This document shows, in pieces, positions 1-11,927 of a DNA stretch of 46,770 nucleotides. The first letter of the stretch is position 1. Each line of letters begins with the position of its first letter. The translations under genes and the position numbers were made by a program. Origin of the DNA: Actinomycetota bacterium (lineage in GTDB: Bacteria; Actinomycetota; Acidimicrobiia; IMCC26256; VFJJ01); NCBI GenBank assembly GCA_009886115.1, contig VFJJ01000066.1, forward strand, positions 1 to 46,770. The letters run 5' to 3'. The notes under the pieces are model-generated. The model was not told where the DNA came from. It made no database searches and was given only the letters and a program-made list of their open reading frames with translations.

Positions 1-1066
<1,066 letters not shown>

Positions 1067-1074
1067 CGGAGCTC

Positions 1075-1080
1075 ACGCTA
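1075..1080 (-). promoter_or_regulatory. -10-like box of the kinase gene
   Basis: TAGCGT (fits TANNNT) ends 8 nt before the kinase ATG, so transcription would begin at or next to the start codon. No convincing -35 box is seen. Confidence 0.4.
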
Positions 1081-1105
1081 GTCGCAACATGAGCAACATT
1101 GGTAG

Positions 1106-1138
1106 TCATCCACAACTTTGTTCACAGGCTGTTGACAA
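1106..1138. promoter_or_regulatory. Cluster of three DnaA-box-like 9-mers
   Basis: In the 119-bp divergent intergenic region, TCATCCACA (1106-1114, +), TTGTTCACA (1118-1126, +) and TTGTCAACA (1130-1138, minus strand) each differ by one base from a DnaA-box form (TTATCCACA or TTGTCCACA). No dnaA, dnaN or other origin gene is nearby, so this is not argued to be oriC. A DnaA-titrating or DnaA-regulated promoter is possible. The match could be chance. Confidence 0.35.
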
Positions 1139-1185
1139 CCGCCGGGGTAGGGTCGACGTGTCCCCGGGGAGCAGGAGCCGCTGCG

Positions 1186-1620
1186 ATGAGCCGAACGCCC
1201 AAGGTGATCACCGACCGGGGCTTCGCTGTGCGCATCGGGATCGTCAGCGCGATCTTCGCCCTCGGCATCTCGCTGGCGGTCATCGCCATGGGCTTCGACA
1301 GCGTGCAGGTCACGCTGCCCGACGAGGTGCAGCAGGTGTTCCCGACGCCCAACTCGATCGCACTCCCCCAAGCGGCGATCGGCGTCGACCTCGACGACGC
1401 CTACACCGGCGTCCTCATCCTCGACGGGGTCGAGCTCCCCGAAGACCAGTACGTGCGCATCCTGGAGCTCGGACAGCTGCAGTGGATGCCCGGTGACGGC
1501 CAGGAGTTCGACGAGCTCGACGCCGTGAACCATTCCGTGACGGTCGTGTACTGGCTTCGAACCGAGACCCGCGAGGCCGGCAACGAACGCTTCCGCTGGA
1601 CCTTCCAGACCAAGGCCTGA
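1186..1620 (+). CDS. Small membrane-anchored protein of unknown function
   Basis: This encodes a 144-residue protein. The ATG at 1186 was chosen because AGGAG lies 8 nt upstream and the protein starts well there; an earlier in-frame ATG (1099) would run through the DnaA-box-like region. Residues about 15-38 form one hydrophobic segment (RIGIVSAIFALGISLAVIAM), so the protein is probably a single-pass membrane protein with its C-terminal part outside. The outer part is acidic, contains a repeated Leu-Asp-Gly/Glu pattern and ends in a beta-rich stretch (VTVVYWLRTETR). I do not recognise a family. It is divergent from the kinase and convergent with ligA, with 38 nt between stops. Confidence 0.7.
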   Translation: MSRTPKVITDRGFAVRIGIVSAIFALGISLAVIAMGFDSVQVTLPDEVQQVFPTPNSIALPQAAIGVDLDDAYTGVLILDGVELPEDQYVRILELGQLQWMPGDGQEFDELDAVNHSVTVVYWLRTETREAGNERFRWTFQTKA

Positions 1621-1658
1621 CGACGCGACGGGGCGTCTCCACGGTCCCGCACCACCGT

Positions 1659-4651
<2,993 letters not shown>

Positions 4652-4708
4652 GCGAGCGGCGCAAGCCACGAGGTCGAGGGCGCTTCGGGGCACGGCTGGA
4701 GCCCTCCG

Positions 4709-4714
4709 TAGGAT
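4709..4714 (+). promoter_or_regulatory. -10-like box before the 4721 gene
   Basis: TAGGAT ends 6 nt before ATG 4721, which fits a leaderless or nearly leaderless transcript. No clear -35 is seen. Confidence 0.4.
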
Positions 4715-4720
4715 GATCGC

Positions 4721-5590
4721 ATGCGTCGAGACCCCCTGCTGTGGGCTGCCCGGGTGGTCTGGGCGCTCCAGCCGGTCACGATGGGCTCGGCCCTGAGCGA
4801 CGCCATCGCCGACTGGGGCGACTGCCCGCGGGCGACGGCCGCCGTGCTCGTCTGGGCGGCCTGGGTGGTGGGCCTGATCGGGGTGCTCCGCCCGTCGCCG
4901 GCAGGACTCACCGTCGCTCGCACCGGCTCCGGGCTGGCACTGGTGGTCGCGGCGATCGTCGCGTTCGGCGACGTGAGCACCGGTGCTGCCGCGCTCGGCC
5001 TCGCCGGAGCGGCACTGGCCTTGGCCGTGGTGGCCCAGCCCGGTTTCGCCGATCGTTGCATCGACGCCGCGTCGTACGGCGACGAGCGCCGGTTCTGCCT
5101 GCGGATGCCCCCGGCGCTGATGCTCGGACCCGTGCCCGTGGCCGTGCTCGTGGTCGGTGCCGGGATCGCCAGCGGACCGCTGCTGCTCGCCGATCGCCGG
5201 TGGATCGCTGGGGCCGTCGTCACGGTCGTCGGCGCCACGCTGGCCGTCGGTGCTTCGCGTTCGCTGCACTCCCTCGCCCAGCGGTTCGTGGTGCTCGTCC
5301 CCAATGGGCTCGCCATCCACGATCCGACCGGGCTGGGCGATACGACGCTCTTCCTGCGCCAGGTGATCCTCCGCCTCGGGCCCGCCGATCTCCACGACAC
5401 GGGAACCGACCTCAGGGCCGGCGCGGTGTCGGGCGCACTGCTGCTGGAGCTCCGTGAGCCCTTGCGGCTCTTGAGGTCGACGGGGCGACGCCGCAGCGAG
5501 GTGACCGAGACCGACCGCATCCTGTTCACGCCCACGCTGGCCGGGACGTTGCTCGCCCGCGCCGGCGAGCGCAAGATCACCGTGGCTTGA
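4721..5590 (+). CDS. Integral membrane protein of unknown function
   Basis: This encodes 289 residues. Hydrophobic segments lie at roughly 40-58, 68-86, 88-105, 131-152 and 162-180, suggesting about five membrane spans. A soluble C-terminal domain of about 100 residues follows, beginning near QRFVVLVPNGLAIHD and looking beta-rich. That layout, membrane bundle then a PH-like or small beta domain, occurs in actinobacterial proteins of unknown function, but I do not recognise a named family. The start is set by a TAGGAT box 6 nt upstream. It is divergent from the MetE-like gene (69 nt) and ends 4 nt from the stop of the convergent S9 peptidase. Confidence 0.75.
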   Translation: MRRDPLLWAARVVWALQPVTMGSALSDAIADWGDCPRATAAVLVWAAWVVGLIGVLRPSPAGLTVARTGSGLALVVAAIVAFGDVSTGAAALGLAGAALALAVVAQPGFADRCIDAASYGDERRFCLRMPPALMLGPVPVAVLVVGAGIASGPLLLADRRWIAGAVVTVVGATLAVGASRSLHSLAQRFVVLVPNGLAIHDPTGLGDTTLFLRQVILRLGPADLHDTGTDLRAGAVSGALLLELREPLRLLRSTGRRRSEVTETDRILFTPTLAGTLLARAGERKITVA

Positions 5591-5594
5591 ACGC

Positions 5595-7499
5595 TCACAG
5601 CGGGGGCGGGCTCCCGTGGTGGCGGTGCAGGAAGTCGAGAACGACCTCGACCTGACGGATCGACTCGTCGACCACCAACGAGCCGTGGCCCGCGTCGTAG
5701 CGGTACACCTCGTACGCCTTTGCCTTGTCGCGCAAGGCTTCGAGGTAGTTGCCGATCTGACGGATCGGGCAGCGGGGATCGTTCTCGCCCGCGAGCACCA
5801 GCACCGGCACGGTGACGTCGTCGACGAACGTGATCGGCGAACGCGCTCGGTACGCGTCGGGGACCTCAGCGGGCGAACCGCCGAACAGGGCCCGGTCGTA
5901 GGCCTTGAGCGGCTCCATCTCGTCCTCGAACGCGGCGACGTAGTCGGCGACCGGCACCACGGCGACTCCCAGCGACCACGCCGCGGGCTGCGTCCCGAGA
6001 CCGAGCAGCGTGAGGTAGCCGCCCCACGACCGGCCCGACAGCACCAGCCGCTCGGGGTCGGCCACGCCCGCCGTCACGAGGTGGTCGCGCAGCGCGAGCA
6101 GGTCTTCGAGCTCGGTGAGGCCGGGATTGCCGACGATCGCGTCGCGCCAGGCCTTGCCGTAGCCGTCGCTGCCCCGGTAGTTGACGAGCACCACCGTCCA
6201 GCCGTGGTCGACCCAGGCCTGCGCTCGCGGATGGAAGGCGTCGACGTCGTGGGCCTCGGGTCCGCCGTGGATGTCGAAGATCGTCGGCTGGGGTCCGGCG
6301 CCGTCGGAGTGCGGCGACGGCTCGAGCACGAAGGCCTGGATCGACCCGGCGGGGCCCTCCACCGTGACCGACCGACACGGCACGCCCCGGGGCGCGGCCT
6401 GGCCGTCCGGCTCGATCAGCGTCGTATCGGACACCCCGCCAGCCGCGTCGAACGAGGCGATCGCCCTGATCTGCCAAGGGTTCGCGGCATCCGACCACTG
6501 GTACCAGAGCTCCCCGTCGGGCCTCACGGCTGCCGCGGTCACCGAGCCGGCCGGGGTGGCGATCGGCTCGAGAGGACGGCCTCCGCGACCTCCGCGACCG
6601 GGCCCGGTCGGGTCGTCGAGGGGCAGGCGGTAGAGCTCGCTGCGCCCGAGATGGTCGTGGGTCACCAGCAGCGCCGCACCGTCGGGGAACCACGACACCC
6701 ACACCTCACCCGGGAGATCGACCTGAATCTCCGTGACGGCGCCCGTCCGCGGGTGCCACAGCAGCGGACGGGGCTGGTCGCTCCGATCGTGCACGACCAG
6801 CAGGCGCTCGTCTCCGGGGACGGGTGACCATTCGACGGGCGCCAAGCCCCGGCCGGGACCGTCCCACAGCTCACCCACGATCGCGCCCGGCTCGGCCGTG
6901 GTGCGCCCGTCATCGCCGCGGTCGCCGCCGACGCTCACGACGCGCAGCGCGCGGTTGCGGGCGTCGCCGTGCTCGGAATGGGCGATGACCACCAGGCGCT
7001 CGGCGCGATCGAGGGGACCCACGTGGGCATCCTGGGGATGCCGATAAAGCTCGGTGGTCGCGCCGTCTGACGAGTGACCCTCGATCAGGACGACCGTCGA
7101 CCCGCTCTTGGTCGAGGTCCCGACGACCGTTCGGTTGGCCCCGAGCGCCAGACCCGCCTGGTAGCCCACGGGCACGGCGTCGGGCACGGCAGGGGCCGGG
7201 GCTCCACCCGAGAACGGCTCGACCCGCCAGCGACCGAGCTCGTTACCGTGATCGTCGTCGAACCACCAGACGAGCGTGCCGGACGGGTCGAGCTCGCCCG
7301 AGGTGGTCCCGAACCGGCGGCTCGTGACCTGGCGGTGGGTTCCCGCACGCCGGTCCCAGGCGTAGAGCTCGGTCACGCCGCTGCCGTTCGAGCGATACAG
7401 GCACCGCTCGGGCTCGTCGCGCGCCCAGATCGGAAGCGAGATCCGGGTGGCCCGGAAGCGCCGTCGCCAGGGTGCCTCGTCCACGGATGCCTGGTTCAC
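5595..7499 (-). CDS. S9 family prolyl oligopeptidase-type peptidase
   Basis: This 634-residue serine peptidase is of the prolyl oligopeptidase/acylaminoacyl peptidase group. Residues about 20-370 look like a WD/beta-propeller with repeated W-x-P-D-G-like blades; the C-terminal third is an alpha/beta hydrolase. The catalytic triad is visible: Ser491 in SGRSWGG, Asp574 in GENDPRCP and His605 in DAGHGS. IHGGPEAH near 400 supplies the oxyanion region. The GTG start at 7499 overlaps the stop of the upstream M20 gene as GTGA; the longer open frame upstream only shadows that gene. No signal peptide, so cytoplasmic. It is the last gene of the iscS-mnmA-M20-S9 operon and probably acts in peptide recycling. 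Confidence 0.93.
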   Translation of the reverse strand: MNQASVDEAPWRRRFRATRISLPIWARDEPERCLYRSNGSGVTELYAWDRRAGTHRQVTSRRFGTTSGELDPSGTLVWWFDDDHGNELGRWRVEPFSGGAPAPAVPDAVPVGYQAGLALGANRTVVGTSTKSGSTVVLIEGHSSDGATTELYRHPQDAHVGPLDRAERLVVIAHSEHGDARNRALRVVSVGGDRGDDGRTTAEPGAIVGELWDGPGRGLAPVEWSPVPGDERLLVVHDRSDQPRPLLWHPRTGAVTEIQVDLPGEVWVSWFPDGAALLVTHDHLGRSELYRLPLDDPTGPGRGGRGGRPLEPIATPAGSVTAAAVRPDGELWYQWSDAANPWQIRAIASFDAAGGVSDTTLIEPDGQAAPRGVPCRSVTVEGPAGSIQAFVLEPSPHSDGAGPQPTIFDIHGGPEAHDVDAFHPRAQAWVDHGWTVVLVNYRGSDGYGKAWRDAIVGNPGLTELEDLLALRDHLVTAGVADPERLVLSGRSWGGYLTLLGLGTQPAAWSLGVAVVPVADYVAAFEDEMEPLKAYDRALFGGSPAEVPDAYRARSPITFVDDVTVPVLVLAGENDPRCPIRQIGNYLEALRDKAKAYEVYRYDAGHGSLVVDESIRQVEVVLDFLHRHHGSPPPL

Positions 7500-8704
7500 G
7501 GGCGCGACCCCGTGAACGACAGGGCCACACGGGTGTGCAGCGCCGCTCCGGTGATCATCGCCCGCTCGTCCATCACCATGCGGTTGCTGTGGATCGGGGC
7601 GGGATCGCTCACCCCCGGAGGCGCCGCGCCCAGGAACACCATCGCCCCGGGGACCCGTTGCAGAACGTAGGAGAAGTCCTCGGCGCCCATGACCGGGTTG
7701 CGCATCAGGTGCGAACGGTCGGGCCCCAACAGCTCGCCGGCCAGGTCGAGGACCCAGGTCGCGAACTCGTCGTCGTTGACCGTGACCGGATAGCCCTGCG
7801 GCAGGTCGACCTCGGCCGTCGCCCCGTGCGCCGCGCACACGCCGTCGGCGACGCGCCGGATCCCGTCGAGCATCTTCTCGCGAGTCGACTCCGACAGCGT
7901 GCGCAGCGTGCCGAGCAGATGCGCCGCCTCGGGGATCACGTTGTCGGTGGTGCCGCTGGTGATCTTGGCGATCGTGAGCACCGCCGGATCGAAGATGTCG
8001 ATCCGGCGGGTGACGAGCGACTGCAGGGCCAGCACGAGCTCGCAGGCGACCGGGATCGGGTCGAGGGCGTTGGCCGGCCAGGAGGCATGACCGCCCCGGC
8101 CCCGCACGGTGATGTTCACCGTGTTCGTGGACGCGAGCTGGGGGCCGGGCCGGGTGAACACCGATCCGGACGGCATCGAAGGCGTGACGTGGATGGCGAA
8201 GGCGCCGTCGATCGGGGGCCCGTCGAGGAGTCCTTCGTCGATCATGAAGCGAGCGCCGTGATGGCCCTCCTCGCCGGGCTGGAACATGAACCTGACCCGG
8301 CCCGCCAGCGCGCCGCGGCGGGAGCACAGCATGCGAGCCGCCCCGACGAGCATGGCGACGTGACTGTCGTGTCCGCAGGCATGCATGGCCCCGTCGACCG
8401 TCGACGAAAACTCGAGCCCGGTGTCCTCGGGCATCGGGAGCGCGTCCATGTCGCCCCGCAACAAGACGCTCCGACCCGGGTCCGACCCCGCCGAGCGGGC
8501 GGAGGCCTCGCCGTGGAGCGTGGCCACCACCGACGTGGTCGAGCGGCCGGTGGTGATCTCGAGCGGCAACCCGTCGAGCGCGTCGAGGATCTTCTCCTGG
8601 GTACGCGGCAGCTGGAGGCCCACCTCGGGCTCACGATGGATGCGCCGGCGCAGCTCGACCATGTCGCCGAAGAGCTCCTCGGCCTGGGTCAGCAGCTCGC
8701 TCAC
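7496..8704 (-). CDS. M20 family amidohydrolase/peptidase
   Basis: This encodes 402 residues of an M20D-type metal-dependent amidohydrolase (hippurate/N-acyl-amino-acid hydrolase group). Metal and catalytic motifs are visible: GDMDALP (about 84-90), HACGHDSH (108-115), the catalytic Glu pair in PGEEGHHGA (143-151), and MGAEDFSY near 345. The start is GTG at 8704, overlapping the mnmA stop as GTGA; the stop overlaps the GTG of the S9 peptidase in the same way. It is predicted to remove acyl groups from N-acyl amino acids or peptides in the cytoplasm. The exact substrate cannot be told from sequence. Its place inside the iscS-mnmA operon is not part of the widely conserved core of that cluster. 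Confidence 0.93.
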   Translation of the reverse strand: MSELLTQAEELFGDMVELRRRIHREPEVGLQLPRTQEKILDALDGLPLEITTGRSTTSVVATLHGEASARSAGSDPGRSVLLRGDMDALPMPEDTGLEFSSTVDGAMHACGHDSHVAMLVGAARMLCSRRGALAGRVRFMFQPGEEGHHGARFMIDEGLLDGPPIDGAFAIHVTPSMPSGSVFTRPGPQLASTNTVNITVRGRGGHASWPANALDPIPVACELVLALQSLVTRRIDIFDPAVLTIAKITSGTTDNVIPEAAHLLGTLRTLSESTREKMLDGIRRVADGVCAAHGATAEVDLPQGYPVTVNDDEFATWVLDLAGELLGPDRSHLMRNPVMGAEDFSYVLQRVPGAMVFLGAAPPGVSDPAPIHSNRMVMDERAMITGAALHTRVALSFTGSRP

Positions 8705-9810
8705 CGGCTCTCCTGCCGGGCGATCCCGCCGCCGAGCAATCGGTCACCGTCGTAGAAGGCGACGACCTGGCCGGGCGCGATGCGAGGCTGGGGCTCGTCG
8801 AAGGACACCACGACATGATCGGCGCCAGTGTCGACAGCGCTGGTGTCCGTGGACGTGTCGACGGCATCGAGGGGTGGGACGTCGATCCGAGCCGGGACCG
8901 GCACGCCGTGGGCTCGCGCCTGCACCTCGACGCGGGTGCCGCTGGCGAGCGGTAGCCCGTCGACGAAGCGAAGGGCGCCGACCTTCACCGACGGGACGAG
9001 CAAGCGGCGCTTGGGTCCGATGACGACGGTCCGCTCGGCGGGGAGCACGTCGACCACGTACCGACGCTCACCCTGGGCGACGGCGAGACCCCGACGCTGC
9101 CCGATGGTGACGGTCGCGATCCCGGCGTGAGTGCCGACCACCGCTCCGGTCTCACCGTCGACCACGGGTCCCGCTTCGAGCACCCCGCGATCGGCCAGGA
9201 ACCGTTCGCGGCCGCCCTTGGTGATGAAGCAGACATCCATGCTCTCGGCCTTGTCGGCGGTGCGCAGGCCCAGGCGCCGGGCGTGCTCGCGCACGGCGGC
9301 CTTGGTGAGGTGACCCACCGGGAAGAGCGTCAGCGCCAGCTCGGCCTGACCCAGCATGTAGAGCACGTAGCTCTGGTCCTTGGCCGCGTCGACGGCCCGG
9401 TGCAGCGCGAGCCGTCCCGTGGCGCCGTCGACGATCCGGCGGACGTGATGGCCTGTCGCCACGGCGTCGAATCCCAGTTCCGTGGCTCGCGTGAGCAACC
9501 GGTCGAACTTCATGTGGTCGTTGCATGCCACGCAGGGGTTCGGGGTGGTGCCCGCCGCGTACGCGGCCACGTACGGGTCGACGACCCGGGCCTCGAAGTC
9601 GTCGGCGAAGTTGAACACGTAGTGGGGCATGCCGAGCTGGGCTGCGACCCGCCGGGCGTCCTCGACATCGGAGACCGAGCAGCAACCCGAGTCGGATGCC
9701 CCACCCCAGAGCTTGAGCGTGACCCCGGTGACCTCGTGTCCCGCCTTGACGAGCAGCGCCGCAGCGACCGACGAGTCGACGCCACCGCTCATCGCCACGA
9801 GCACGTTCAC
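8701..9810 (-). CDS. mnmA: tRNA-specific 2-thiouridylase MnmA
   Basis: This 369-residue enzyme inserts sulfur at position 2 of wobble uridine 34 in tRNAs for Lys, Glu and Gln, using ATP and persulfide from a cysteine desulfurase. Motifs: PP-loop SGGVDSSVAA (residues 8-17), a Cys in NPCVACND (first catalytic Cys), the second Cys in MDVCFI, and a C-terminal beta-barrel domain. The GTG start at 9810 overlaps the stop of iscS as GTGA, so sulfur donor and thiolase are translationally coupled. A longer frame reaching 10155 only shadows iscS. A linker with repeated Asp-Thr-Ser (VDTSTDTSAVDTGAD) near residue 330 is an unusual insertion in the C-terminal domain. Confidence 0.97.
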   Translation of the reverse strand: MNVLVAMSGGVDSSVAAALLVKAGHEVTGVTLKLWGGASDSGCCSVSDVEDARRVAAQLGMPHYVFNFADDFEARVVDPYVAAYAAGTTPNPCVACNDHMKFDRLLTRATELGFDAVATGHHVRRIVDGATGRLALHRAVDAAKDQSYVLYMLGQAELALTLFPVGHLTKAAVREHARRLGLRTADKAESMDVCFITKGGRERFLADRGVLEAGPVVDGETGAVVGTHAGIATVTIGQRRGLAVAQGERRYVVDVLPAERTVVIGPKRRLLVPSVKVGALRFVDGLPLASGTRVEVQARAHGVPVPARIDVPPLDAVDTSTDTSAVDTGADHVVVSFDEPQPRIAPGQVVAFYDGDRLLGGGIARQESR

Positions 9811-11063
9811 GACGGGCCCCGGCCCGGCGATCTCGGGGCGCCGCGACCAGCCCGGGCCCGGGACCGCTCCCTCGTCCGGCTCGCCGAGCGCGCTCGCGAC
9901 CCATCCCGGAGCTGAGCCACCGCAGCCGGGATCGCTTCGAGCGCACGGTCGACGTCGGCGTCGGTCGTCGACCAGCCCAGGCTCAACCGTATGGCCGAGA
10001 GCGCCGCCTCCTTGGGGAAACCCATCGCCAGCAAGACGTGCGACGGGTCCATCGAGCCCGACTGGCATGACGAGCCGGCCGACGCGCACACGCCGTCGCG
10101 GTCGAGCAGGAGGAGCAGTGACTCGGCCTCGACCTTGGGAAACGTGAGGTGGCATGTACCGGCCACCATGGGAGCGCCCGCGGCCGTGGGCCGGGCGTCG
10201 GGGATCGCACTGATCAGGCCGTCGCGAAGGCGATCGCGCAACCCGCCGATGCGGGCCACGTCGTCGGCGCGGCGTTCGACGACGACCCGCAGCGCAGCGG
10301 CCATCCCCACGATCCCGGCGACGTTCACCGTGCCGCTGCGGAGGTTGCGCTCCTGCCCGCCGCCGTCGATGACCGCCTGGAGCTGCGTACCCCTGCGCAC
10401 CACGAGCACCCCGACACCCTTGGGACCCCCGACCTTGTGGGCCGAGATGGCGACCAGGTCAGCGACGGCGGCGTCGCGGGCGACGTCGGCCCAGGCCATC
10501 GCCTGCACGGAGTCGGTGTGCAGCACGGCTCGGGGCGAGCGCTCGCGGACGAGAGCGGCGATCTCGGCGAGAGGCGCCACGGTGCCCACCTCGTTGTTGA
10601 CGAGCATCGTCGAGACGACGACGGTCCGCTCGTCGAGCGCCTCGGCCAGAGCCGCCAGGTCGATCACGCCGTCGGGCGTGACGCTCACCTCGCGGAGGCG
10701 GAAGCCGTCGCGCTCGAGTCGAGTGCCGGAGTGCAAGACGGCGTGGTGCTCGAAGGCGGTGACGACCACACCATCTCCGTTGCCGCCCAGACGGGCAGCC
10801 AGCGCGGCGCCCTTGACGGCCAGGTTGTCGGCCTCGGTCCCGCCGCCGGTGAAGACGATCTCGGCCGGCTGGCAGCCGAGCGCTGCCGCGGTGATCTCAC
10901 GGGCCTCTTCGAGCGCTGTCTTGGCCGTCCGGGCGATCGAGTGCATGCCGGAGGCGTTGCCGTGGTGCTCGGCGAGAAAGGGCAGCATCGCCTCGAGCGC
11001 CTCGGGCCGCAGGGGCGTGGTCGCAGCATGGTCGAGATAGACGACGGGGCGACCGGAGGGCAT
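9807..11063 (-). CDS. iscS: Cysteine desulfurase (IscS/NifS family)
   Basis: This PLP enzyme turns cysteine into alanine plus enzyme-bound persulfide, the sulfur source for MnmA and Fe-S assembly. In 418 residues: N-terminal YLDHAATTPL, PLP-binding lysine in SAHKVGGPKG, RSGT motif, and the catalytic Cys in SAGSSCQSG on the mobile loop. About 30 C-terminal residues after the usual end are Arg/Ser-rich (SRARSASRTRERS...), a basic tail not needed for catalysis and of unknown purpose. The start is ATG 11063, with a TACACT box 7 nt upstream, suggesting a leaderless transcript that also covers mnmA and the two peptidases. No ferredoxin or isc scaffold gene adjoins. Confidence 0.95.
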   Translation of the reverse strand: MPSGRPVVYLDHAATTPLRPEALEAMLPFLAEHHGNASGMHSIARTAKTALEEAREITAAALGCQPAEIVFTGGGTEADNLAVKGAALAARLGGNGDGVVVTAFEHHAVLHSGTRLERDGFRLREVSVTPDGVIDLAALAEALDERTVVVSTMLVNNEVGTVAPLAEIAALVRERSPRAVLHTDSVQAMAWADVARDAAVADLVAISAHKVGGPKGVGVLVVRRGTQLQAVIDGGGQERNLRSGTVNVAGIVGMAAALRVVVERRADDVARIGGLRDRLRDGLISAIPDARPTAAGAPMVAGTCHLTFPKVEAESLLLLLDRDGVCASAGSSCQSGSMDPSHVLLAMGFPKEAALSAIRLSLGWSTTDADVDRALEAIPAAVAQLRDGSRARSASRTRERSRARAGRGAPRSPGRGPS

Positions 11064-11070
11064 CTGGGGA

Positions 11071-11076
11071 AGTGTA
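11071..11076 (-). promoter_or_regulatory. -10 box of the iscS-mnmA-M20-S9 operon
   Basis: TACACT ends exactly 7 nt before the iscS ATG, matching TANNNT. The expected transcript would start at or beside the A of the start codon. Confidence 0.5.
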
Positions 11077-11151
11077 CCGACGGGTGCCGGCGGGCCCGAC
11101 GGCCAGCCTGGTCAACCCTGTCGTGCCAGACTCCTGGCCCGGCCCGGCCAG

Positions 11152-11310
11152 GTGGGCCGAGGAGGTGCATCGAAGGTTCCCACCGACGTCACCGAGGATG
11201 TCGTTCGTGCGGTCGTGCTCCCCCACGGGCTCGTCGACGTAAAGGTCTGTGCAAACGACGACGTGTGGTCGGGCCTCAAGCTGATGTGGCGCAATGAGCG
11301 GCGTCGCTGA
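11152..11310 (+). CDS. Possible small protein, uncertain
   Basis: This open frame of 52 codons starts at GTG 11152. The C-terminal 40 residues look protein-like (VRAVVLPHGLVDVKVCA, DDVWSGLKLMW) and third positions are mostly G/C. A GAGGAGG at 11158-11164 lies just inside the frame rather than in front of it, so the start is doubtful. It could be the end of a decayed gene. No family was recognised. Confidence 0.3.
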   Translation: MGRGGASKVPTDVTEDVVRAVVLPHGLVDVKVCANDDVWSGLKLMWRNERRR

Positions 11311-11403
11311 GCTGCCGCGCTCCCGCGGTCTGCGCGGTCTGACCTGCTGAAATGCCCCGGGGACTCGATCCTCGAGGTGCCGAGCGCCCTGCTCCGGGGG
11401 TTT

Positions 11404-11426
11404 CTGTCGTACCCCCCTGTCATGCT
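11404..11426 (+). promoter_or_regulatory. Promoter of the 11433 gene, PafBC/RecA-NDp-like
   Basis: CTGTCGTAC (11404-11412), 8 nt, then CATGCT (11421-11426), then 6 nt to ATG 11433. The spacing equals that of the actinobacterial RecA-independent DNA-damage promoter (TTGTCRGTG-N8-TANNNT) and the TGTCR core matches. Three of the nine upstream bases and the first -10 base do not. Confidence 0.35.
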
Positions 11427-11432
11427 CGATCC

Positions 11433-11702
11433 ATGAGCGCACAGCCTGCACATGCAGCACCCGATCAGGCCCCTTCCGCCGACACCGAGCCCTTCACTGC
11501 CAGCCCCGCCGGCCGCCAACTCGTCCTCCTCGAAGGCGGCGAAGCCACGCTGTGGTCGTTGAGCCCTCGCACCCGAGCCGTCGGCAAGCGGGGCATCGCC
11601 GAAGCCCGAGCGGTCCTCGCCCGATCGAGCCGGGTCGCTCTGGGCGCCCCGCTCGAAGCTCCCGACGTGGCCGCACGCCCCAGCGAACGCAAGGCCGGCT
11701 GA
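11433..11702 (+). CDS. Small hypothetical protein
   Basis: This encodes 89 residues, starting at ATG 11433, 6 nt after a CATGCT box. Codon third positions are strongly G/C, supporting a real gene. The first 28 residues are low-complexity (Ala, Pro, Gln, Ser). The middle, RQLVLLEGGEATLWSL, looks like one beta-rich segment, and the rest is basic and helical. There is no signal peptide, membrane span or recognised motif. It ends one base before an ATG (11704) of a short open frame with a hydrophobic segment that later overlaps the mutase gene; I do not call that frame. Confidence 0.5.
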   Translation: MSAQPAHAAPDQAPSADTEPFTASPAGRQLVLLEGGEATLWSLSPRTRAVGKRGIAEARAVLARSSRVALGAPLEAPDVAARPSERKAG

Positions 11703-11927
11703 GATGGCCGAGTTCGAGGTACTCGATCTGATCCGGTCCCTCCGTCCACTTGCGTGGCCTGCGTTCGTTCTCGCGGCGGTGGGCGGCTGGGCCTGGCTGC
11801 TGCGAACCACGTCAGATCCCATCTCCGACGGAGCCGGCCCGGCTGAGAGCGGCACCCGGGGTGTCCTCTACGCTCGCAGGCAACCACTCGTGGCTCCCTG
11901 CACGCCCCCATCCGGCCGGAGGATCCC

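Larger units (their letters stand above)
11064..11432. other. Intergenic stretch between iscS and the 11433 gene
   Basis: These 369 bases hold the iscS promoter at the left, one weak small ORF on the plus strand (11152-11310), and a promoter-like site at 11404-11426. GGGGGT and ACCCCC at 11395-11417 could pair into a short hairpin. No other gene is supported; minus-strand open frames here are Arg/Ser-rich shadows. Confidence 0.6.

Noticed and set aside
1067-1185. Replication origin
   Set aside because: Three DnaA-box-like sites occur, but dnaA, dnaN, gyrase and a long AT-rich region are absent.
4652-5395. N-terminal extension of the MetE-like protein
   Set aside because: The added sequence is Arg/Gly/His-rich, overlaps the opposite-strand membrane protein, and the family begins at the ATG at 4651.
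11112-11855. 247-codon minus-strand frame over the iscS-mcm gap
   Set aside because: Ser/Arg/Gly-rich without domain pattern, and antisense to the better supported 11433 gene.
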